Below are positions 25,442-36,400 of a stretch of DNA of 64,000 nt, one piece after another (position 1 is the first letter of the stretch; each line of letters starts with the position of its first letter). The notes under the pieces are model-generated. The model worked only from the letters and a program-made list of their open reading frames with translations, ran no database searches and was not told the origin of the DNA. The translations under genes were made by a program, and so were the position numbers. Location of the stretch: assembly GCF_022811925.1 (NCBI RefSeq), contig NZ_CP065511.1, positions 1,543,501 to 1,607,500 on the forward strand. The letters run 5' to 3'. The DNA is from Cytobacillus oceanisediminis (GTDB lineage Bacteria > Bacillota > Bacilli > Bacillales > Cytobacillaceae).

Positions 25442-25768
25442 TCAGATAACATGCAAATTAGGATTATTCCTATATTCAGGTTCGCAGTTTACACATACGT
25501 TTTCATCATAGTCAGTCATATTGACATCTTCACGATTGTATTCAATTCCGCAAAGGGAGCAGGCAACCATTTTTTCTTCTGCCATTTCCTCTGGGGGAAT
25601 TGGTATAGCGTCATTAATAGTAATGGGCTCTACGGTAATTCCGCGTGTATTGGCCATTTCGGCATTTAAATATTCCTTTGCGGATTCTTCACTTTCCCAA
25701 AATCCCAAATCCCATAACAGCTCCTGGGCGTCTCCGTTTTGAGCCATCAAGCCATAAACAACTTTCAT
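25442..25768 (-). CDS. Unknown protein with C-terminal zinc ribbon
   Basis: A 108-residue protein I do not recognise. The N-terminal part (KVVYGLMAQNGDAQELLWDLGFWESEESAKEYLNAEM) looks like a small alpha/beta domain. The C-terminal third has C70-x2-C73 and C92-x2-C95, a likely zinc ribbon, with many acidic residues between. The ATG follows AAAGGAGC. It is a single gene divergent from the ketoreductase/thiolase pair and I see no functional clue in its context. Confidence 0.7.
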   Translation of the reverse strand: MKVVYGLMAQNGDAQELLWDLGFWESEESAKEYLNAEMANTRGITVEPITINDAIPIPPEEMAEEKMVACSLCGIEYNREDVNMTDYDENVCVNCEPEYRNNPNLHVI

Positions 25769-26022
25769 GATAAATGCTCCTTTCAATTTTGCTGTCCTTT
25801 TGTTTTATATTTCTTAGCCTTTTTTGGCTGCGATTAAACCGATTCAAAAAATTACCATGAGTTCCCTTGGAAGACCGGGATAGCTTTTTAAACAATGAGA
25901 ATATATTGCAGGGGCACAGGAGAAACTGCAGGCTTTGTCGAATAATAGCTTGTGTACACGTCAAAGGATCCGTTTCAGTATCTGATGTCGGAATATTTAA
26001 ATATATCATGGAGGTGCAATTG

Positions 26023-26763
26023 ATGAGGCTGAAGGATAAAGTCGCCATTATTACTGGTGCGGCTAATGGAATTGGTCTGGCTGCGGCCGAAAAGTTTGCA
26101 GGTGAAGGAGCGGTGGTAGCCATGGCAGATTATGATGCAGACATGGGAATTACCAGGGCTCAAGAGCTGAAGGAAAAAGGTCTTCAGGTTGAGTTTTTTC
26201 AGGTGAATGTCGCGGAAAGGCAAAGCATAGACAGTATGGCGGAAGCTGTAAAAGCGGCATTTGGAAAAATTGACATCCTTATCAATAATGCAGGAATAAC
26301 AAGGGACGGGATGCTGGCAAAGTTATCTGCAGACGATTTCCAGGCGGTTATGGACGTGAATCTGGCAGGTGTCTTCCATTGTACACAAGCAGTGCTTCCA
26401 GTCATGCTGGAACAGGGAAGCGGTAAAATTATCAATACCTCCTCTGTTTCCGGAGTCTATGGGAATGTCGGACAGACAAACTATGCTGCAGCCAAAGCGG
26501 GTGTAGTGGGAATGACCAAAACATGGGCAAAAGAACTCGGCAGAAAAGGAATCAACGTAAATGCCGTTGCCCCAGGATTTATCTCAACCGGTATGACAGC
26601 AAAAGTACCGGAAAAGGTTATTGGCCAAATGCAAAGCATGGTTCCGCTGGGCAGACTTGGAAAACCGGAAGATATTGCGAATGCATACCTGTTTCTGGCT
26701 TCCGATGAATCGGATTATGTGAATGGCACGGTCCTTCATGTAGATGGCGGCATCATGATGTAA
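26023..26763 (+). CDS. SDR-family 3-oxoacyl reductase (FabG/PhaB-like)
   Basis: A 246-residue short-chain dehydrogenase. The cofactor motif TGAANGIG is at residues 11-18, NNAG at 88-91, and the catalytic set is Ser141, Tyr154 and Lys158 (YAAAK). Such enzymes reduce 3-oxoacyl-ACP or acetoacetyl-CoA with NAD(P)H. The gene directly downstream is a thiolase, so reduction of acetoacetyl-CoA is likely; this is inference. The ATG at 26023 follows GGAGGTG; the frame's longer upstream part has no good ribosome site and is probably not translated. Confidence 0.86.
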   Translation: MRLKDKVAIITGAANGIGLAAAEKFAGEGAVVAMADYDADMGITRAQELKEKGLQVEFFQVNVAERQSIDSMAEAVKAAFGKIDILINNAGITRDGMLAKLSADDFQAVMDVNLAGVFHCTQAVLPVMLEQGSGKIINTSSVSGVYGNVGQTNYAAAKAGVVGMTKTWAKELGRKGINVNAVAPGFISTGMTAKVPEKVIGQMQSMVPLGRLGKPEDIANAYLFLASDESDYVNGTVLHVDGGIMM

Positions 26764-26818
26764 TGACCTGACTTCGAGCGCCTGCTCGATAATCAGAAGA
26801 TAAAATGAGGTGGAAAAG

Positions 26819-27997
26819 ATGAGAAATGTTGTAATAACATCAGCAGTCAGAACACCGGTTGGAACGTTTGGCGGAGCCTTTAAGGATCTTCTGCCGACAG
26901 ATTTGATTGTGCCTGTATTAAAAGAAGCTGCCGAGAGAAGCGGCCTGCAGAGCAATGAGGTGGATGAAGTGATTTTGGGACACTGCATTCAACGTACAGA
27001 TGAACCGAATACAGCAAGGACAGCAGCTTTGCTTGCAGGCTTTGATGATACAACAACAGGGTTCACAGTCCAGAGGCAGTGTGCATCCGGTATGCAGGCA
27101 ATTATTTCTGCAGCGCTGCAGATTCAGTCAGGGATGTCAGATATCGTGATTGCTGGAGGAGTGGAAGCCATGAGCTCCAGCCCTTATGTATTAAAACAGC
27201 ATCGCTGGGGCGCCCGCATGCAGCATGGGCAGGTAACCGACACCGTATGGGAAATTCTCGAAGATCCAATCCATCATATTATGATGGGGGAAACGGCAGA
27301 AAACCTGGCAGAAATTCATGCCATTACAAGAGAAGAACAAGATGAAGCGGCCTTGCTTAGCCACAAGAGAGCCTTGCACGCAATTGAAAACAGTTACTTT
27401 GATTCTCAGATCGTTCCAATTACTATGAAAAGCAGGAAAGGGGAAGTAACCGTTACAAAAGATGAAAACCCACGTGCAGATTTAACAGCCGAAAAGCTGC
27501 GAAGCTTGAAGCCTGTCTTTAGAAAGGGCGGCTCCGTTACAGCAGGAAATGCATCAAGCCTGAATGACGGCGGAGCAGCACTTGTCCTGATGCCGGAAGA
27601 ACTGGCTCTGAAAAAGGGACTGAAGCCTCTGGCAAAGATTGTTGGCTTCTCCGTGGCTGGAGTAGATCCAAAAGTAATGGGAAGAGGGCCAGTGCCCGCA
27701 GTCAAAAAAGGTCTTGCTAATGTCAGCTGGTCGCTTGATGATGCAGACTTGATTGAGGTCAATGAGGCTTTTGCAGCCCAATATTTGGCGGTGGAGAAAG
27801 AGTTAGGCTTAAACCGGGACAAAGTGAATGTAAATGGAAGCGGAATCAGTCTGGGACACCCTATTGGATGTACCGGTGCGCGCCTTGTTGTGAGTCTCGT
27901 TCATGAATTAAAAAGAAGAGGCGGCCATAAAGGAATAGCTTCTCTATGTGTCGGAGGCGGGATGGGGGCCACAGTATTTGTGGAAACGTACGAATAA
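26819..27997 (+). CDS. Acetyl-CoA C-acetyltransferase (thiolase)
   Basis: A 392-residue thiolase that joins two acetyl-CoA or cleaves 3-oxoacyl-CoA. The acyl-enzyme cysteine is Cys88 in VQRQCASGMQ, and the other active-site motifs are NEAFAAQ, GHPIGCTGAR and the C-terminal CVGGGMGA. The ATG at 26819 follows GAGGTGG. It follows the SDR gene by 55 bp and ends in a terminator that contains its stop codon. The pair resembles phaA/phaB, but no polyester synthase gene is in the window, so a beta-oxidation or ketone role is equally possible. Confidence 0.9.
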   Translation: MRNVVITSAVRTPVGTFGGAFKDLLPTDLIVPVLKEAAERSGLQSNEVDEVILGHCIQRTDEPNTARTAALLAGFDDTTTGFTVQRQCASGMQAIISAALQIQSGMSDIVIAGGVEAMSSSPYVLKQHRWGARMQHGQVTDTVWEILEDPIHHIMMGETAENLAEIHAITREEQDEAALLSHKRALHAIENSYFDSQIVPITMKSRKGEVTVTKDENPRADLTAEKLRSLKPVFRKGGSVTAGNASSLNDGGAALVLMPEELALKKGLKPLAKIVGFSVAGVDPKVMGRGPVPAVKKGLANVSWSLDDADLIEVNEAFAAQYLAVEKELGLNRDKVNVNGSGISLGHPIGCTGARLVVSLVHELKRRGGHKGIASLCVGGGMGATVFVETYE

Positions 27998-28022
27998 AGA
28001 GTTCCTTCGGGAGCTCTTTATT
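27993..28022 (+). terminator. Terminator after the thiolase gene
   Basis: A 13-bp stem (AATAAAGAGTTCC with GGAGCTCTTTATT, one T-G pair) closed by a TTCG tetraloop. The thiolase stop TAA is inside the first arm. Confidence 0.82.
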
Positions 28023-28080
28023 TATCCGAAATAAGTGGATCCCATCTTCTGCAGAATTGATTTTTCCGGGGGTGAAGAAA

Positions 28081-28621
28081 GTGATAAGCAGTACGATATT
28101 GTCTGGAAGGAGTATCATTCTGGGGTCGTTTATTGAGGAAGATATTAAAAAGATAATCCAGTGGCATTCAGACGAAAAAATCATGCGAAACCTGGGTGCT
28201 CTTCCGGTAAAACCCAAACAGGAAACGGAAATTAAGAAATGGCTTGATGAATGTCCGCAAGACACCTTCAGATTCTCGCCTCAGGTTAAAAGAAGCAAAT
28301 GAACTGATAGGCTATGCAGAGTTAAACGGCATTTTATGGCCCCACAGAACAGGCTGGATCACCATTGCCATTGCAGATGAAACCGAATGGGGAAAAGGGT
28401 ACGGAAAGGAAGCCGTGCAATGCCTGATTCGCTATGCTTTTATGGAGCTTAATCTGTATAGGCTTCAGCTTACTGTATTTTCCTATAATACTAGAGCAAA
28501 AACTCTTTATGAAAGTCTTGGATTCCAGAGAGAAGGCTGCTATAGAGAGTTTCTTGAGCGCGATGGAAAACGGCATGATATGTATCTATACGGGCTCCTG
28601 AGAAAGGAGTGGAAAGAGTGA
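28081..28621 (+). pseudogene. GNAT acetyltransferase split by a frameshift
   Basis: Two overlapping frames together make one GNAT protein of the RimJ/RimL type. The first frame (start GTG at 28081) gives IISGR-like N-terminal sequence up to DTFRFS and then meets a stop at 28300. The second carries LRLKEANELIGYAELNG, WGKGYGKEAVQCLIRYAF (the acetyl-CoA motif), YRLQLTVFSYNTRA and YESLGFQREG to 28621. The frames join near 28275, where one extra base (or two missing) explains the break. It is either a recent pseudogene or a sequencing error; nothing suggests programmed frameshifting. Confidence 0.75.
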
Positions 28622-28623
28622 AG

Positions 28624-28648
28624 AAGCGCGGAATGATTCCGCGCTTTA
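28624..28648. terminator. Bidirectional terminator between GNAT and MFS genes
   Basis: AAGCGCGGAA and TTCCGCGCTT form a perfect 10-bp stem with a 3-nt loop between convergent genes. The T-tails are short on both sides. Confidence 0.65.
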
Positions 28649-28654
28649 CAAGAT

Positions 28655-29809
28655 TTATTCTGGCTGACTGACAAAAATAATTTCTTTTGACAAGAAATAG
28701 CTAAGAACGATATTCGTCAGGAAAAAGGCAAGAAGCAGATACAGTACATAATGATATTCAAGAATCATGACTGCCGGCGGGGCAAGGCTTGCTCCGGTTA
28801 ATAGAAAAAAAGAATAGAGAGAAAGCGCTTTTGCACGATCAGCCCCTGCAATCATGCCAATCAGTGTGATAACAGTGGGAACAAGAAGAGATATGGAAGC
28901 CACGAACATTATAGAAATAGCCATTAAGGCAAAAGTGCTGCTGAAGAAAAACATATTAATGATGCTGAAGATTCCTAAAAGTAAACCAAGCTTTAATGTC
29001 GAATGGGCACCAATCCGCTCAATTAATTTTCCCGTAAAGAGAGACAGCAGCGCCCCGATTAGTCCCACAGCTCTTAATGTGAACAGCTCCTCCATGGTTC
29101 CCTCGAAATTCCTTCCTATTGCATCGTAAAAAGCTACAAAGGTAAACAGCAAAGTAAATGTAATAGCATAGCTTTGGAGCAGGCTTCCGTTCATTAATAG
29201 GTTTTTCATAATAGAAATAACGGAAACCCCTGATTTGGAAGGAGGAGAAGTGCCTGGAAGTATTTTATACGATACAAGGAAAAGAATAAAATAGCAAAAC
29301 GCAAAGAAATAAAAAGCATAGTTCCATTTAAAATAAAAAGTAATTGTCGAACTGATCAGCTGTCCAAGAATGCCGGCGACAAGGAACCCTGTATTGATAA
29401 AAACAAGCAGCAGGGTGCGGCTCCTGGGCTGAAAAAGATCAAAAGAATAAGCGAAGGCAACAGGAGCAAAGCTCCCAAGGGTCAGCCCCTGAATCGACCT
29501 GGTTATATAGAGAGCCTCTACATTAGGAGAGAGCCCGACGGCACAAGTGGATAAAGCAGAAGCAAACAAACCCGTAATAATAATTCTGCGCCTGCCAAAT
29601 GTATCTGAAGCAGGACCAAAGAATAGCAGGCCGGCTGCATAAAAAAATGCAAAAAGGCTTCCCCCGCCGACAATATAATTTTCGTTTACTTTAAATGAGT
29701 CAGCAATGTCCCCGTAAATAGGGATTAGTGTATAAATGTTGCTGGCCACAAAAATTCCTGTAACTGTCAGAATGACTGAAGTTGCAATCAGGACCGGTTT
29801 TGACATCAT
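28655..29809 (-). CDS. MFS-family transporter
   Basis: A 384-residue membrane protein with about 12 hydrophobic segments. The MFS loop motif reads GPASDTFGRRRIIITG near residue 60, and a second, weaker copy GKLIERIGAHSTLK is near 245. The start ATG lies just after AGGTGATAAGG. The order of segments fits drug/H+ antiporters (DHA1 type), but the substrate cannot be read. It is divergent from addB. The long upstream extension of the frame has no ribosome site and is not coding. Confidence 0.84.
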   Translation of the reverse strand: MMSKPVLIATSVILTVTGIFVASNIYTLIPIYGDIADSFKVNENYIVGGGSLFAFFYAAGLLFFGPASDTFGRRRIIITGLFASALSTCAVGLSPNVEALYITRSIQGLTLGSFAPVAFAYSFDLFQPRSRTLLLVFINTGFLVAGILGQLISSTITFYFKWNYAFYFFAFCYFILFLVSYKILPGTSPPSKSGVSVISIMKNLLMNGSLLQSYAITFTLLFTFVAFYDAIGRNFEGTMEELFTLRAVGLIGALLSLFTGKLIERIGAHSTLKLGLLLGIFSIINMFFFSSTFALMAISIMFVASISLLVPTVITLIGMIAGADRAKALSLYSFFLLTGASLAPPAVMILEYHYVLYLLLAFFLTNIVLSYFLSKEIIFVSQPE

Positions 29810-29957
29810 CCTTATCACCTGCCGATATACTTTATGCACGAAACCCCGTATAGGAAAGTTGTCATTTCCACAATTTTGAAAAACCCCATTCAAAAAATTG
29901 AACAGCTTATATGATAAAATAATGATAGAGAGAGAGCTTTTTTTAAGGAGGAAAAAT

Positions 29958-32900
29958 ATGACCGTACGTTTATTGATAGGCCGTTCCGGAAGCGGCAAAA
30001 CGGAACACTGCCTAAATGAAATCCGCGATGAACTGCGGCTTAATCCGGATGGAGATCCAATCATTTATTTAGTTCCGGAACAAATGACGTTCCTTTCAGA
30101 ATATAAATTAATTACCACGCCAGGCCTTGGCGGAATGATACGCAGCCAGGTATATTCTTTCACGCGCCTTGCCTGGAGAATTCTTCAGGAAACAGGAGGC
30201 ATGAGCAGATACCATCTTAACAGTGTTGGCATCAGCATGCTAATCCGCAAAATTATCGAAGATAAAAAGGATGAACTGAAGCTTTTCCAGAGGGCTGCAG
30301 ATAAAAATGGTTTTATTCAGCAAATTGAACAAATAATGACTGAATTCAAACGTTATTGTGTAGCTCCCGATGAACTGGCTGAAAGGCAGCAGCAGCTCTC
30401 AGGAACAGGGAAATCGAATAAGGCACTTCAGGACAAGCTGCATGATCTTGAATTAATCTATAAAAATTTTGAAGAATCCCTTGCCGGCAAATATACAGAT
30501 TCAGAGGATTATTTCCGCCTGCTTGCTGAAAAAGCCTCCAATTCAGAGTATCTAAAAAATGCCGAGGTTTATATAGATGGCTTTTACAGCTTTACACCAC
30601 AGGAATATTCGATTGTTGAACAGCTGATGAAGCAGTGTAAAAACGTCACTATTACACTGACGCTTGACCAGCCGTTTAAAAATAGTGCTCCTGATGATCT
30701 TCATTTATTCAGAATGCCTGGAGAAAACTATCAGACAATCAAAGAAATGGCTTCCCGCAACAGTCTGGATGTTGAAGAAATGATCCTTACTGAGCAAAGA
30801 AGGTGGAGCAGCCCTTCTCTTAGGCATCTTGAGGACCATTTTGACAGCAGGCCTGCTGAGGCATTGCCAGGGGAAGCAGACATTCATATCGGACAGGCTG
30901 TTAACAGGAGAGCTGAAATCGAGGGCGTTGCCAGAAAAATAAATAAGCTTGTTCGTACAGATGGCTATCGCTATCGTGATATTGCAGTACTTGCAAGAAA
31001 CGGACAGGGTTATCATGACATGATTGAAACAGTGTTCCATGACTATGATATCCCATTTTTTATTGACCAAAAAAGAACTATGCTGAATCATCCCCTCGTA
31101 GAGTTAATTCGGTCAACTCTTGAAATCATCAATGGGAATTGGCGCTATGAACCGATCTTCAGGGCAGTAAAAACGGAGCTGATTTTTCCGTCCAGGTTAA
31201 ACGCCGGCAAGCTTCGTGAGCAAATGGACAGACTTGAGAACTATGTTCTTGCCTATGGCATTCAAGGAGACAAATGGACGAAGAAGAAGAGATGGATTTA
31301 CAGGAGAATCAGGGGGCTGGAGTTTGATGCGGTTGCCCAGACTGATGCCGAGAAGAAAATAGAAGATGAGTTAAGTGATTTGCGCAAAATGATTACAGGC
31401 CCAATATTAAGGCTGCACAGGCGCTTGAAAAAGGCTGCTGATGGCCGCGGACTTTGTGAAGCTTTATTTTTGTACATGGAAGAAATGGATGTGCCTGTGA
31501 AGATTGAAAAGTGGAAAACAGCTGAAGAGGAAAAAGGGAACCTTGTTAAGTCAAGGGAACATGGACAAGCATGGAATGCCATTATGGAGCTTCTGGATCA
31601 GTATGTAGAAATGCTTGGTGAAGAAGAAGTGACGCTTAAGCGCTTTGCTTCCATTCTGGATGCCGGTCTGGAGTCGCTGAGATTTACGCTTGTTCCGCCT
31701 GCCATCGATCAGGTCATGGCGGCCGATTTGGAAAGGTCAAGGCTAACTGATATTAAAGCTGCCTTTGTCATTGGTCTGAATGAGGGAGTACTTCCTGCCA
31801 AATTCTCAGAGGACGGTGTGCTGGCGGATGACGACAGAGAAATTCTGAACACCAACGGAATGAAACTGGCGCCAGGAAGCCGTACACGACTTCTTGATGA
31901 AGAATTTATAGCCTATAAAGCGTTTGTTACTCCATCAGAAAAACTTTTTATCAGTTATCCGCTGTCAAATGAAGAAGGTAAGGCTCTTATGCCTTCTCCT
32001 TATATTAAGAGATTGGGAGATTTATTCCCTGATTGCAGGCAGCATTCCTTCATGTCGGATCCGGCAGAGCTGCCGGAAACGGAGCAGCTGGAATATGCGG
32101 ATAACCTTAATACAGCACTTTCGTATTTGACTTCACAGCTTCAGCTGAAAAAACGCAGCTACCCAATCTATGACCTGTGGTGGGATGTTTATAACTGCTA
32201 CCTTAATAATGAGCAGTGGAGAAGGCCAGCATTAAAGGTTCTTTCCAGCCTGAATTATGAAAACAGGACACTTCAGCTTGGCGAAGACATCAGTAAAGAA
32301 TTGTACGGCGATCATATTCAGGCAAGTGTTTCCAGAATGGAATTATTCCATAGCTGTCCATTTTCCCATTTTGCACAGCATGGACTAAGGCTGCGGGAAA
32401 GACAGGTATACCGCTTGGAGGCACCGGATATCGGGGATTTATTCCATGCTGCTTTAAAATTTATCGCAGAAACAGTTATGACTCAGAAGCTTTCATGGAC
32501 AGATATGACGAGGGAACAGTGTGAGATCCTTGCAAAAGAAGCAGTTGAAATGCTTGCTCCTAAACTGCAAAATGAAATTCTTTTAAGCTCGAACAGACAT
32601 CACTATATTAAGAGAAAGCTTGAGCAAATCATCAGCAGGGCCTCCTATGTAATCAGTGAGCATGCCAAATCAAGCGGATTTTCGCCAGTGGGGCTTGAGC
32701 TGGGATTTGGTCCAAAAGGAGAACTTCCTTCGCTTGTTTTCCCGCTTAAAAACGGGACGAAAATGGAACTTGTCGGAAGAATTGACAGGGTGGATAAGGC
32801 TCAGGATACAAACGGAACATTTTTACGGGTTATTGACTATAAATCCAGTTCCAAAGACTTAAATGTCAGTGAGGTTTATTATGGCATTGCTCTGCAGATG

Positions 32901-33464
32901 CTTACGTATCTTGATATTATCATTGCCCATTCCAATGCCTTAATCGGAACAGAAGCAGATCCAGCTGGAGTACTTTATTTCCATGTCCACAATCCAATTG
33001 TAAGCACATCTAAGATGCTTACATTGGAAGATATTGAGCAGGAACTTTATAAGAAATTTAAAATGAATGGTCTGATGCTTGGGAATGAAAATGTTATCAG
33101 ATTAATGGATCAGACTCTTGAGACAGGAGATTCTTCCATCATCTCTGCAGGATTCAAGAAGGACGGGACACTCTCGAAGCGATCTAAAGTGGCAAGCAAG
33201 CAGGAGTTTGACTATTTGCGCCGTTATGTACGGAAAATGTATGCAAATACCGGCAATAAGATTACAGAGGGGGCTGTCGATATTGCCCCGTATAAAATGA
33301 AAGACAAAACACCTTGTACTTTTTGTGCCTATAAATCTGTATGCCAATTTGACGAATCGCTCGATACAAATGATTACAGATTATTTGTGCCTAAGCCAAA
33401 AGAAGACATGATTGAAATCATCAAGAAGGAGGTAGAGGGCGATGAAAATGGCCATACCGCCTAA
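29958..33464 (+). CDS. addB: ATP-dependent nuclease subunit B, AddB
   Basis: AddB pairs with AddA to resect double-strand DNA ends to a Chi site and load RecA. The 1168-residue product has an ATP motif GRSGSGKT at residues 8-15, helicase-like folds without full motifs, and a C-terminal RecB-type nuclease (VIDYKSSSKDL). Four cysteines for the iron-sulfur cluster are visible: one near 800 in FHSCPFSHF and Cys1120, 1123 and 1129 in PCTFCAYKSVC. Start ATG follows AAGGAGG. The B. subtilis protein is 1166 residues. It overlaps addA by 23 bp. Confidence 0.96.
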   Translation: MTVRLLIGRSGSGKTEHCLNEIRDELRLNPDGDPIIYLVPEQMTFLSEYKLITTPGLGGMIRSQVYSFTRLAWRILQETGGMSRYHLNSVGISMLIRKIIEDKKDELKLFQRAADKNGFIQQIEQIMTEFKRYCVAPDELAERQQQLSGTGKSNKALQDKLHDLELIYKNFEESLAGKYTDSEDYFRLLAEKASNSEYLKNAEVYIDGFYSFTPQEYSIVEQLMKQCKNVTITLTLDQPFKNSAPDDLHLFRMPGENYQTIKEMASRNSLDVEEMILTEQRRWSSPSLRHLEDHFDSRPAEALPGEADIHIGQAVNRRAEIEGVARKINKLVRTDGYRYRDIAVLARNGQGYHDMIETVFHDYDIPFFIDQKRTMLNHPLVELIRSTLEIINGNWRYEPIFRAVKTELIFPSRLNAGKLREQMDRLENYVLAYGIQGDKWTKKKRWIYRRIRGLEFDAVAQTDAEKKIEDELSDLRKMITGPILRLHRRLKKAADGRGLCEALFLYMEEMDVPVKIEKWKTAEEEKGNLVKSREHGQAWNAIMELLDQYVEMLGEEEVTLKRFASILDAGLESLRFTLVPPAIDQVMAADLERSRLTDIKAAFVIGLNEGVLPAKFSEDGVLADDDREILNTNGMKLAPGSRTRLLDEEFIAYKAFVTPSEKLFISYPLSNEEGKALMPSPYIKRLGDLFPDCRQHSFMSDPAELPETEQLEYADNLNTALSYLTSQLQLKKRSYPIYDLWWDVYNCYLNNEQWRRPALKVLSSLNYENRTLQLGEDISKELYGDHIQASVSRMELFHSCPFSHFAQHGLRLRERQVYRLEAPDIGDLFHAALKFIAETVMTQKLSWTDMTREQCEILAKEAVEMLAPKLQNEILLSSNRHHYIKRKLEQIISRASYVISEHAKSSGFSPVGLELGFGPKGELPSLVFPLKNGTKMELVGRIDRVDKAQDTNGTFLRVIDYKSSSKDLNVSEVYYGIALQMLTYLDIIIAHSNALIGTEADPAGVLYFHVHNPIVSTSKMLTLEDIEQELYKKFKMNGLMLGNENVIRLMDQTLETGDSSIISAGFKKDGTLSKRSKVASKQEFDYLRRYVRKMYANTGNKITEGAVDIAPYKMKDKTPCTFCAYKSVCQFDESLDTNDYRLFVPKPKEDMIEIIKKEVEGDENGHTA

Positions 33465-36400
33465 GCCGGAAGATGCAACCTGGACTGATGACCAATGGAA
33501 AGCGATTATGGCCAAGGGCCAGGATATCCTGGTGGCTGCTGCAGCCGGATCAGGGAAAACGGCTGTTTTGGTTGAAAGGATTATCAATAAGATTATCGCT
33601 GATGAAGATCCTATTAATGTCGATGAACTGCTTGTTGTGACCTTCACAAATGCCTCGGCAGCCGAAATGAGGCACAGAATCGGCGAGGCTCTTGAAAAAG
33701 CGATAAATGCCGATCCGAAGTCAGCTCACCTCAGAAAGCAGGTAAGCTTATTAAACAGGGCATCCATCTCGACTTTGCATTCATTTTGCTTAGAGATGAT
33801 CCGAAAATATTACTACATGACCGATATTGATCCCGGATTTCGAATCGCTGATGAAACAGAAGCACAGCTCTTAAGGGATGAAGTACTTGAAGAGCTTTTT
33901 GAAGAGGAATACGGTAGAGAGGGAAATGAAGCATTCTTTGCACTTGTTGACACTTTTACAAATGACAGGAGTGACACTGCGCTTCAGGATATAATTAGGG
34001 ACTTATACGATTTTGCCCGCTCCAACCCTTCACCTGATCAATATCTTGATTCAATTGTTGAGATGTATAACGTGGATGGAGTTAACAGTCTTGAACAGCT
34101 TCCATTTGTCCGTTCCCTTTTGGAAGATATAGATCTTCAGCTGAAAGGGGCCAAGCAGCTGCTGGAATATGGGCTGGAGCTGACCAAGCTTCCAGGAGGA
34201 CCGGCTCCGAGAGCAGAAAACTTTATCGCAGATCTGCACGTCGTAAATACTCTAATTGAAGCGAAAAATGATTCTTGGCTGATGCTATATGAAGCGATGC
34301 AATCATGGTCTTTTGGCAGAGCCAAAACGTGTAAGGGTGATGATTATGATGAAGGGCTGGTTGAAAAAGCAAAGAAACTTAGGGACCAGGCCAAGAAAAT
34401 CATAACAGGCCTGCAGGAAGAATTGTTTTTCCGCAGACAGGAAAGCTTCATGCGTGACATGGCGGAAATGAAGCCACATATAGAATCGCTTGTTTCGTTA
34501 GTTAAAGAATTTTCCATTCGCTTTGACCAGGTTAAAACTGAAAAAGGGCTGGTTGACTTTGCCGATCTTGAGCATTATTGCCTTGAAATTCTTTCATCAT
34601 CAGATGAAGAGGGGAGGCTTTTGCCATCAGAAGCAGCTCTTGCCTGCAAAAATCAGTTCAGAGAAGTTCTTGTTGATGAGTATCAGGATACCAACATGGT
34701 TCAGGAAGCTATTTTGCAGCTGGTAACGGCAGATTCAGAAGAAAACGGGAATCTTTTCATGGTAGGCGATGTAAAGCAGTCGATCTACCGTTTCCGCCTT
34801 GCAGAGCCTAATCTGTTTTTGGGTAAGTACACCCGGTTTGGCCGGGACGGAGAAGAGGCGGGGCTCAGAATTGATTTGGCACGCAATTTCAGAAGCCGTA
34901 AAGAAGTCCTGCATGGGACCAACTATATTTTTAAGCAAATTATGGGAACATCTGTCGGTGAAATTGAGTATGATCAGGCAGCTGAGCTTGTTAAAGGAGC
35001 TCCTTATTCAGAGAGTCAGGAACACCCTGTAGAAATTGCCATTATTGACCTTGAAGGAAATGAAAAAAACGAACCTGAGCCTAAATCAATGGATGAGGGT
35101 TTTGACAGCGAAGATTTAGCCCAGTCACAGCTCGAAGCCAGATTTATGGCGTCGAAAATAAAAGAAATCATTGAGAATCGGAAAGAAGTTTACAACACAA
35201 AGACCCAATCTGGGCGGCCTGCCAAGTATAGGGATATTGTCATCCTGCTACGTTCCATGACATGGGCTCCGCAAATAATGGAGGAGTTCAAACAGCAGGG
35301 AATCCCTGTTTATGCCAATCTCTCCAGCGGCTATTTTGAAGCAACGGAAGTAGCGATTATGATGTCACTTCTAAAAGTGATTGATAATCCATATCAGGAT
35401 ATTCCGCTGGCATCTGTTCTAAGATCTCCTATTTTGGGGCTGACCGAAGAAGAGCTTGCACAAATCAGGATCCATAATAAAAGAGGATCTTTCTATGAAG
35501 CATTGACTTCTTTTTGCCGGAATGACCCAACCCTGGAAACAGGAGAATTATATGAAAAAGTGCGGCCATTTTTTGATCAGCTTAAAGATTGGCGTGTGAT
35601 GGCGCGCCAGGGTTCTCTTTCCGAGCTGATTTGGCATCTGTATAGAGAAACCAGGTTTTTTGATTTCGTGGGCGGCATGCCGGGCGGAAAACAGAGGCAG
35701 GCAAACCTTCGCGCATTGTACGACAGAGCAAGACAGTATGAAGCAACATCATTCAGAGGATTATTCCGCTTCTTAAGGTTTATTGAACGAATGCGGGACA
35801 GAGGCGATGATCTTGGCGCTGCCCGTGCTTTGGGTGAGCAGGAAGATGTTGTCCGCCTTATGACGATTCACAGCAGCAAAGGACTGGAATTTCCTTTCGT
35901 TTTCATTGCAGGGCTTGCCCGCACCTTTAATACGATGGACCTGAAAAAGCCATACATGCTTGATAAGGAATTTGGATTCGCGGCAAAATATGTAAATGCC
36001 GAGAAAAGAATTTCTTATCCCTCTTTGCCGCAGATTGCCTTTAAACGAAAAAAGAAAATGGAAATGCTTGCTGAAGAAATGCGGGTCCTATATGTTGCTT
36101 TAACAAGGGCGAAGGAAAAGCTTTTCCTTGTTTCGTCCGTCAAGAGTGCAGACAAAAAAATAAATCAGTGGCTGCAGGCATCTGAGCATAAAGAGTGGCT
36201 CCTGAATGAGTATGACAGGGCTTCTGCAAACAGTTACCTGGACTGGATTGGCCCATCGCTTGTAAGACATAAAGATTGTGAGGCATTGAGAGGGGAAGGG
36301 CCGGTGTATCCTCTCGTTCCGGCTGACATACTTGAACACCCTTCCTGCTGGAATATAACCATAATCAAAAGCGAAGAAGCTGCTGTTCTTTCAGAAGAAG

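Noticed and set aside
25867-26022. N-terminal extension of the ketoreductase
   Set aside because: The 52 extra residues resemble no SDR sequence and have no ribosome site; GGAGGTG lies before the ATG at 26023.
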